From assembly GCA_032716605.1 (NCBI GenBank), contig CM064480.1, forward strand, positions 46,073,900 through 46,137,899: a DNA stretch of 64,000 bases, read 5' to 3'. The notes under the pieces are model-generated. The model saw only the letters and a program-made list of their open reading frames with translations. It searched no databases and was not told the origin of the DNA. Source of the DNA: Paralithodes platypus. Lineage: Eukaryota > Arthropoda > Malacostraca > Decapoda > Lithodidae. This document shows, piece by piece, positions 57,064-64,000 of this stretch. Position 1 is the stretch's first letter, and each line of letters opens with the position of its first letter. Position numbers and translations under genes: made by a program.

Positions 57064-57999
57064 TTGACTAACTTGTGGACTAAAGCAACTCTTTAAGTAA
57101 TTGGGTTATGATAAAAGTAATACTATTGTTTTATATTAATACTTACGAGTTCTTTCATTTTCTTTTAATTAAGCTTACATTTCTTATTGGTGCTTAGTAC
57201 GGTGATGCTATTGTCTCATATTAGTAATATCGCCTTAGACTAACATGGCTGTGTTAATATTACTTCTAGTGATTTCCTAAGCTGAAGAAAATTCTTTTAG
57301 CTTCAAAATATTATTTTTGCTTTTCATATTATTTGAGTGAGACCTGAATCGAATCTATGAAGCGATCCTGTAACTTAATTTACTCATAAACAAACCTCAA
57401 TGTTACGTGGTTAAGAAATACATTTAACTAATTATTAAATATATATCTAACTTTTTATGTGACTTTGATATTAATCCTGATGATAATAATAATAATACTG
57501 TTAACGTAAGACAAGAACCAAGAATAATTACATTAAATATAAATAAAAGGACATATAAGAAAACTATCTATTCATTTCAAAAAGGGTATGAGACAGAAAT
57601 ATTCTTACTTTAATATTTATCTTTCAAGACTTTTTATAGAATTAATAGTCCTTCTTTAGATATAACTTCTTCGGTTCATAACCATAGCCTACTAAGCTTC
57701 GGTTAAATAATAATTCTTTATAAATACTACATGACTTTAATTAGTTTCAGTATTTTTCATAATTAAAGAGTATCAGTCAATAAAGGTTACTAAGTCCTAA
57801 GATCCAAAAGGAAAGGAAGCAACAACAGGAAATAATTTTATTAGATTTTACTTTTGTTTTGCCTTCAGCTGACTGATACCTTAATATATATCTCTGTGCT
57901 ATCTAGATTCATCAAGTTAACCACTTGAGGATCAAGATACGTAACAATATATATATATATATATATTATATACTGTTATGTATAATCATAAACACTTAT

Positions 58000-58219
58000 G
58001 TTAGGATACATGCACAGCGGGACAAACTTACGAATATGTTGACGAAACTAACACGATTTTTCCAAAATTAACCTTTTTTCAGTTAATCATGCTTGCTTTG
58101 AATTGTAAATGAACTTTGGTTTTATTCAGCCGACATGAATTCATTTTAATTCAGGTCCAAGCAAAGCAAACAGAAACTTTTAATTAACCATCTAGACTGT
58201 CACAATGATTTATAACGGG
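58000..58219. other. Unassigned stretch
   Basis: No gene or repeat recognised. Confidence 0.45.
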
Positions 58220-59385
58220 GCTTTTAAATTTGCTTGTTTGGGAGAGGGTAGAAGGGTGGGGAGAATAGTGAAGGGGAGGGAAAGGGTGGGGGGAAAGGAG
58301 TGTTGGGGAGAGGGTGGAGAGAGAGAGGGGGTGCGTGGGGAGGAAGAGGGGGAAGTGGGGAGGGTGGTATGGGGGAAGGTGAGGAGGGAGAGGGTGGGGA
58401 GAAGGGAGTATTAGGGAGAGAGTGGAGAGAGAGAGAGAGTAGAAGGTGCATGGGGAGGTGAAGTGGGGAGGGGGGAGGGTGAGGAGGGAGAGGGTCGGGA
58501 TTGAGATGGTGGAAAGCAGGTCCATGGTGGGGTAGAAAAGGGTGAAGTGGGGAGGGAGAGGATGGGGTGAAAGAGGGTAGAAAGCTGGTGTATGTGGTGG
58601 GGAAAGAGAGGGTGAAGTGGAGTGGGTGAGGAGGGAGAGGGTCGGGAGGGAGAGGATTGAAAACAGGTCCATGGTGGGGAGAGAGAGGATGGGGTAGGAG
58701 AGGGTTAAGTGGAGAGGGAGAGGGTGGGGTAGGAGAGGGTTAAGTGGGGAGGGAGAGAGTGGGGTAGGAGAGGGTTAAGTGGAGAGGGAGAGGGTGGGGT
58801 AGGAGAGGGTTGAGTGGGGAGGGAGAGGGTGGGGTAGGAGAGGGTTAAGTGGGGAGGGAGAGAGTGGGGTAGGAGAGGGTTAAGTGGAGAGGGAGAGGGT
58901 GGGGTAGGAGAGGGTTGAGTGGGAGGGAGAGGGTGGGGTAGGAGAGGGTTAAGTGGGGAGGGAGAGAGTGGGGTAGGAGAGGGTTAAGGGGGGAGGGAGA
59001 GGGTGGGGTTGGAGAGGGTTGAGTGGGGAGGGAGAGGGTGGGGTAGGAGAGGGTTGAATGGGGAGGGAGAGGGTGGGGTAGGAGAGGGTTGGGTGGGGTA
59101 GGAGAGGGTTGAGTGGGGAGGAGAGGGTGGGGTAGAAGAGGGGTTGGGTGGGGATGGGGAGGGTGGGGTAGGAGAGGGTTGAGTGGGGAGGGAGAGGGTG
59201 GGGTAGGAGAGGGTTGAGTGGGGAGGGAGAGGGTTGGGTAGGAGATGGTTGAGTGGGGAGGGAGAGGGTGGGGTAGGAGAGGGTTGAGTGGGGAGGGAGA
59301 GGGTGGGGTAGGAGAGGGTTGAGTGGGGAGGGAGAGGGTGGGGTAGGAGAGGGTTGAGTGGGGAGGGAGAGGGTGGGGTAGGAGC
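58220..59385. repeat. G-rich minisatellite, about 35-bp units
   Basis: From 58,660 the unit GGTGGGGTAGGAGAGGGTT plus (AA/GA)GTGGGGAGGGAGA repeats about 20 times. 58,220-58,660 is a more diverged version. The plus strand is almost C-free with closely spaced G runs. Pro/Ser-rich ORFs on the minus strand are artefacts. Confidence 0.95.
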
Positions 59386-60411
59386 CGTATGTATCTGTAT
59401 ATCCATCTAGAAGGCCTGGAGGATTATGTGCGATCTTAGCATAATAGGCCAGTCAGTCCGCGCGGCTCACCTATTATCTCCTTATTTTCGCCTCTTTTAC
59501 TCACACCTTACTTGTAAATTTCTTAAATAACTCATGTAAATAATTAAAATGGATATACCAAATGTATATACAATATGCACTGTGTATAAATTTGCATTAT
59601 TAACTTCGATAAATACCGGTACTACAAAATGTTTAGCCTTATAAAAGACATAATCTCACGATGTTATCAGTATTAGATTGAGAATAAAGACATATTAATA
59701 AGTAATTTTCAAACATTTAATCCTATATTAGGTCAACCCTTTCTCACAAACACACCCATGTATACAGTATATGGCAATACTGTATGATGAGAAATATTTT
59801 GTTTGCACTGTATTCTCAAACAATTCTTCTTCTCAGTGCCTGACACCAAACGAATACTGTGAAGATGACTGCTGTTTACAGAGAGTACGCAGATTAGCAT
59901 TCCTATTTCTAAAGGCAACGATTTTTTTTTTCAAAAAATATTTCTTCCACTAACTGCGCGATGAAGGGAAGGAATTGTTTAAGAATATAAGCGTAAATTT
60001 CGATAAACTTGTCAACAAAATGTGTACTGCATTATTTCCTTTATCTCCACATATGAAAATATTACTCTCAGGGTAAAAGTTTGTTTCTTAATTTACTATA
60101 ATATACTGAACACCTAAAAATAAGCTGCATGTATTTAAGATATTATATTTTAAGTTATTACAGTAGGTAAGATATAACTCATAACTCATGAAAAGCAAAA
60201 TTGTACATTACTAAATAACACACAAGCTACTATAATCAAGGTCAGTTATAGCATAAGATTATGTGCAACGAAATTAATAACCTGTTATGGGCAGTATGGG
60301 AGGTTATAATATGATATTAATTGTTGCCTACTTTATTGACTATTTACATTGTCTATATAACTAGAAAATACTTATATAATCGTAATGGGATCGGATATAT
60401 ATATATATAAA
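59386..60411. other. Unassigned AT-rich stretch
   Basis: No recognised gene; short open frames near 59,733-59,953 look random. (TA)n lies at 60,396-60,408. Confidence 0.5.
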
Positions 60412-61862
60412 AGCGTATGATCGTGTGGACCGTGAAGCAATGTGGAAGGTGTTAAGGATTTATGAAATAGGAGGAAATTTGTTAGAAGCAGTTAAGAGTT
60501 TTTATGAAGGGAGCAGAGCATGTGTGAGAGTAGGAAATGGTGAGTTGAGTGAATGGTTTGAGGTAAAGGTAGGTTTGCGACAGGGTTGTGTAATGTCACC
60601 ATGGCTGTTTAATATGTTTATGGATGGTGTGGTGAGGGAGGTGAAAAGGAGGACTATGGGAAGAGGATTAGGTTTAGTAGGAAAGAATGGTAGAGATTGG
60701 GAGTTGAATCAGTTGCTGTTCGCTGATGACACAGCATTGGTGGCGGATTCTGATGAGAAACTGCAGCGGGTAGTCAAAGAGTTTGGTGTGGTTTGTGGAA
60801 GGAGGAAACTGAAGGTGAACGTCAATAAAAGTAAAGTAATGGTGTGTAATAGGGGAGAGCATAGGGTGAATCTAGATGTGAGGCTGGATGGGGAAATATT
60901 GGAACAAGTAGAGTGTTTTAAATATCTAGGAGGAACGATAAGCAGGAGTGGAGGTATGGAAGTGGAGGTAAAACAGAGAGTGTGTGAAGGAAGGAAGGTT
61001 TTCGGAGCAATGGGAAGTATGTGGAAGACGAGAAATCTCGGAGTGAAAGTAAAAAGTGCACTGTATCAAGGAATTGTTGTGCCAACAGTGATGTATGGGG
61101 CTGAAACATGGGCTCTGAAGAAAAAGGAGAGAAAAGAGGGCTGGATGTGATGGAGATGAGCTGCTTGAGGAGTATGTGTGGAGTTACTCGTAGAGACAGA
61201 TTGAGGAATGAAGAGATACGTAGGAGAGTGGGGCAGCAGGAACATTTGTCAGCCAGAGTGGACAGAAGGGTGCTGAGCTGGTATGGTCATGTTGAACGAA
61301 TGGGAGATGAAAGGCTTACAAAGAGAATATGTGAGTCAGGTACAAGGGGAGATAGAAGGGCAGGAAGACCCCCATTGAGATGGAGAGACTGTGTAAGAAA
61401 GGCTTTGGATGATAGAGGAATGACTATAGATCAGGCAGGGGAAGTGGTGGTGGACAGGAGTGAATGGAGAATGCTTGTGAATAGTTGAGTGAACACATGG
61501 TCATTTGGAGTAAGGGGTCGGGCGCAAGTTCGACTAGATAATAGTCCATCAGGCGCCTGGCCCGGGGGGACGATTAATATGAAGGGTGTGCCTGGAAGTG
61601 TGGTGGGAGGGCTTGTGGCTTTGGCTCCGCTGCATGTCTGCCTGCCGAGATCGGAACCTCTCCGGGTGGTCAGGGGCCGGGGGAGTGCTGGAGCAACCTT
61701 GGTAACCCTGGTCTCTGGGTCTTCTCCTGGGTGACCTGGATGTGTGTGAGTTTGTGTTTTTATCTGTGTTTATTTTTTGTTTTATGTTGTTTTTGTGTTT
61801 TTCCTGTTCTTGCTCTGTCTTGAGTCGGCTACCCCCAAAATGGGGATTGGGCCTGAGCATAT
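60412..61862 (+). mobile_element. RTE-like LINE family 1, best-preserved 3' half
   Basis: The frame starts inside the palm (KAYDRVDREAMWKVLRIYE) and runs 60,425-61,150: FYEGSRACVRVGNGELSEWF, LRQGCVMSPWLFNMFMDGVV, the catalytic LLFADDTALVADS (about 60,715-60,755), RKLKVNVNKSKVMVC, FKYLGGTISRSGG and VPTVMYGAETWALKKK. One frameshift near 61,130 separates the C-terminal module at 61,140-61,488: MEMSCLRSMCGVTRRDR, VLSWYGHVERMG, GRPPLRWRDC. A 3' UTR of about 370 bp follows, then a (ATAG)n tail from 61,858. It is nearly identical to 1,140-2,137 reversed, so this subfamily was recently active. Confidence 0.92.
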
Positions 61863-62177
<315 letters not shown>

Positions 62178-62217
62178 TTACTACATGATTTGATCACACG
62201 CATTTGTGATTTAACCT

Positions 62218-62232
62218 CCACACACACATACA

Positions 62233-62283
<51 letters not shown>
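62218..62283. repeat. (CA)n tract
   Basis: CA array with a few TA interruptions. Confidence 0.95.
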
Positions 62284-62288
<5 letters not shown>

Positions 62289-62419
62289 GTATATATAGTA
62301 ATTTGCTTGGGAAAATCTGGTATTTGTGAGTTCTACTAACAGGAAGATATAAGTATTTAATATATAACTACAATCAAACACAAAGGCAAGTTATACAATA
62401 GGTATAGATCAACACTGTT

Positions 62420-62425
62420 ATTAAA

Positions 62426-62505
<80 letters not shown>

Positions 62506-62507
62506 TG
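62420..62507. repeat. Poly-A followed by (TA)n
   Basis: A run of about 23, then TA units. Confidence 0.93.
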
Positions 62508-63116
62508 TATATAGAATAATATGTCGCACAATAAAGTTACAATAATACACAGAACATAAATATACACAATTTACAAGGCTAGTTGAAATTAACGTATACT
62601 TGAGTGATAGCTAGAAGGGAGCGCGCAAGATTTTAGCCGTTTTAGAATATAAGCTGAACACATTCTTGCATATATTTATGCAATTATTTATGTATGCAGG
62701 TTCATATATTCAGAAAACTTTAGTTATACTGTATTGATATATGAGTATATGTAACACTTTAATACTAGGAAATGGTAAAATAATATTTCGATTGTTCAGT
62801 GTTGAGTTTTGGCGAAGTTAGTCTTTATTGGTATCACGAGTTCCCATTTTCTCTATATGTCTTGAATATCTTTTATTTGGGAATCACTAAAATAAAGGTG
62901 TGCGCGAGCGAGTGTTGGAGTGTTTTTTGCAATTAATTATCAACTACTTAATCTTCTAGATTACACGGAAGCTGGAATGCTGGATCGTAAAAAATAGAAT
63001 ATTAACTAGTGAAACACAATGATAGGAATGTGTGTTTTGTTTTCCCTGAAGGGGAAAATATACTAAAAGCATAAAGGGACTCTAAAAATTAAAAACACAC
63101 TACATAATAGTTTACT
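62508..63116. other. Unassigned AT-rich stretch
   Basis: No recognised gene or repeat. Confidence 0.5.
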
Positions 63117-63771
63117 TTAACCCATTCAGTATCTATGTCATCCTCTTCATTATATTCTGGACACTATTAGACAATTTTACTAAGCTTAGGAAGGATTTTT
63201 TTTTTCTATGTGAGTGAGGGAGGCAAAAGGCAGAACTGCCTATAGCGAGTGCCTCCCCCAAAGTTCAGAGTGACAGGGCCAAAATCAAGGGACGTTCGAG
63301 CCAAAATGCCTGGACACACAGAGTTTGAAGCAATTTAAGTCATAGGAAGAGGGAAAGACTGATTCTGGGAGAGAGTTCCAGAGCTAGCTGTTGAATAGAA
63401 GATAGACTGAGAGTAACGTTTCACTCTTGGGTTGGAGAGTTGCACAGAGAAGGGGTGGGATTGTGTTGCAAGACGGGTACCACGTGCCCTACGTAAAGGA
63501 GGTGGTATACACTGGGAAAGCTCTGAGGAACACTGATTATTATAGTAGCGATAGAATAGCGAGAGAGATGCAACATTGCGGCGAAGAGAGAGAGATTGCA
63601 AAGAGTTGGTGAGTGGACGGGAGTTTGTCCTACCATTCTACCATTTAAAAGGCTACAGCCTATCTCAATTAATCCTTTATTGCTACCATTTATTCTTCCC
63701 AAGCTTCGTAAAATCGTCTAAATGTAGCTGAAATCAAATTAAAAAGACGTCGGTGGTACAGAAAGGGTTAA
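63117..63771. mobile_element. piggyBac-like MITE interrupted by a Jockey-like LINE
   Basis: TTAA at 63,117-63,120 and 63,768-63,771. Ends CCCATTCAGTATCTATGTCA and GGTGGTACAGAAAGGG; interior words GACAATTTTACTAAGCTTAG and AAAATCGTCTAAATGTAGCT. The LINE occupies 63,196-63,655. Confidence 0.8.
63196..63655 (-). mobile_element. Jockey-like LINE 3' fragment
   Basis: The minus strand matches 27,950-28,380: SLQSLSLRRNVASLSLFYRY, SSELSQCIPPPLRRARGTRL and NPRVKRYSQSIFYSTA, then the 3' UTR and a short A tail (63,196-63,205 on the complementary strand). Heavily 5'-truncated, little diverged. Confidence 0.9.
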
Positions 63772-64000
63772 TGATTTCCCAGGTGTCAGAGGGGGACTCG
63801 ATGATATAATAATGTTCCTGGTGGCATACTGGGCTTTTATTTCTACACTTGTCTTTCTTGAGTGTCTGGTTTGGCCTGGATTTCTTCTTGCTAGAACTTG
63901 TTATCTTCTGATGTTGCTCTGCTTGGAGGCTAGGTCTCAAACCACTAGCTGTGCATGGTTTCGTACCACATGCGAAAGAAAGGGTAGAGGTGAGTCTCGG
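63772..64000 (-). other. Possible exon, strand ambiguous
   Basis: The minus strand is open from the window edge to the MITE and reads LRPSLQAEQHQKITSSSKKK, SRPNQTLKKDKCRNKSPVCH and QEHYYIIESPSDTWEII, polar and gene-like. The MITE sits at its TTAA. On the plus strand TTTCTTCTTGCTAG (acceptor-like, ending about 63,893) and AGAGGTGAGT (donor-like, about 63,988) could bound a 95-bp exon open in one frame. No family is recognised. Confidence 0.3.

Larger units (their letters stand above)
56333..57947 (+). mobile_element. Candidate solo LTR of about 1.6 kb
   Basis: The block runs from TGACATACGG to ACGTAACA, is bounded on both sides by TA microsatellite, and ends like the Gmr1-like LTR (CGTAACA). 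It has a core promoter at the expected depth, a tandem repeat just downstream, an AATAAA near 57,541, and no long ORF. No clean target duplication can be read because the flanks are TA-rich. A host promoter with a 5' UTR is the alternative. Confidence 0.4.

Overview
This is a eukaryotic nuclear window, most likely from a marine arthropod and probably a decapod crustacean. The evidence is a spliced host-gene exon with a canonical donor, tRNA-derived repeats, very long dinucleotide tracts, an arthropod-style TATA plus TCAGT initiator, and dense nested transposons. There are no bacterial operons, rRNA genes or CRISPR arrays. The species guess rests on repeat style only.

Layout. 1-12.1 kb: LINE 3' ends, a piggyBac-like MITE (TTAA target) holding an RTE-like LINE and itself sitting inside an older LINE, a decayed CR1-like LINE on the minus strand, foldback elements, two 0.9-kb copies of an unclassified repeat around an array of LINE 3' ends, and a three-unit tandem repeat with inverted ends. 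12,122-21,657: one complete LTR retrotransposon (LTRs of about 1.78 kb, 4-bp target duplication CAGG) with a defective gag-pol of Gmr1-like type. A hAT-like element splits its zinc knuckle. 21.9-25.3 kb: a second copy of that hAT-like element and a second LINE-3'-end array. 25.3-29.8 kb: two copies of a transposon-derived nuclease-like ORF, a Jockey/I-type LINE, and two copies of the last exon of an ACOT13-like acyl-CoA thioesterase gene. 30-33.4 kb: intron-like sequence full of repeats, ending in the probable first exon of that gene (minus strand). 33.4-51.3 kb: many LINE copies (RTE-like family 1, related family 2, Jockey-like), foldback MITEs and minisatellites. 51.7-64 kb: a tRNA-like inverted pair, MITEs, a possible solo LTR with a clean core promoter, a G-rich minisatellite, a well-preserved RTE-like LINE, and a piggyBac-like MITE interrupted by a Jockey-like LINE beside a possible exon.

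Only one host gene is recognised with some confidence: an ACOT13-like hotdog thioesterase (exon 1 at 33,297-33,377 and last exon at 29,597-29,786, minus strand). Its middle exon, which would carry the catalytic core, was not found. Everything else with coding character is transposon-derived and mostly broken. The most unusual points are the dispersed and tandemly duplicated ACOT13-like last-exon fragments, the Gmr1-like element with integrase before RNase H, and the transposon stratigraphy dated by exact target-site duplications. All identifications are by eye; no similarity search was run.
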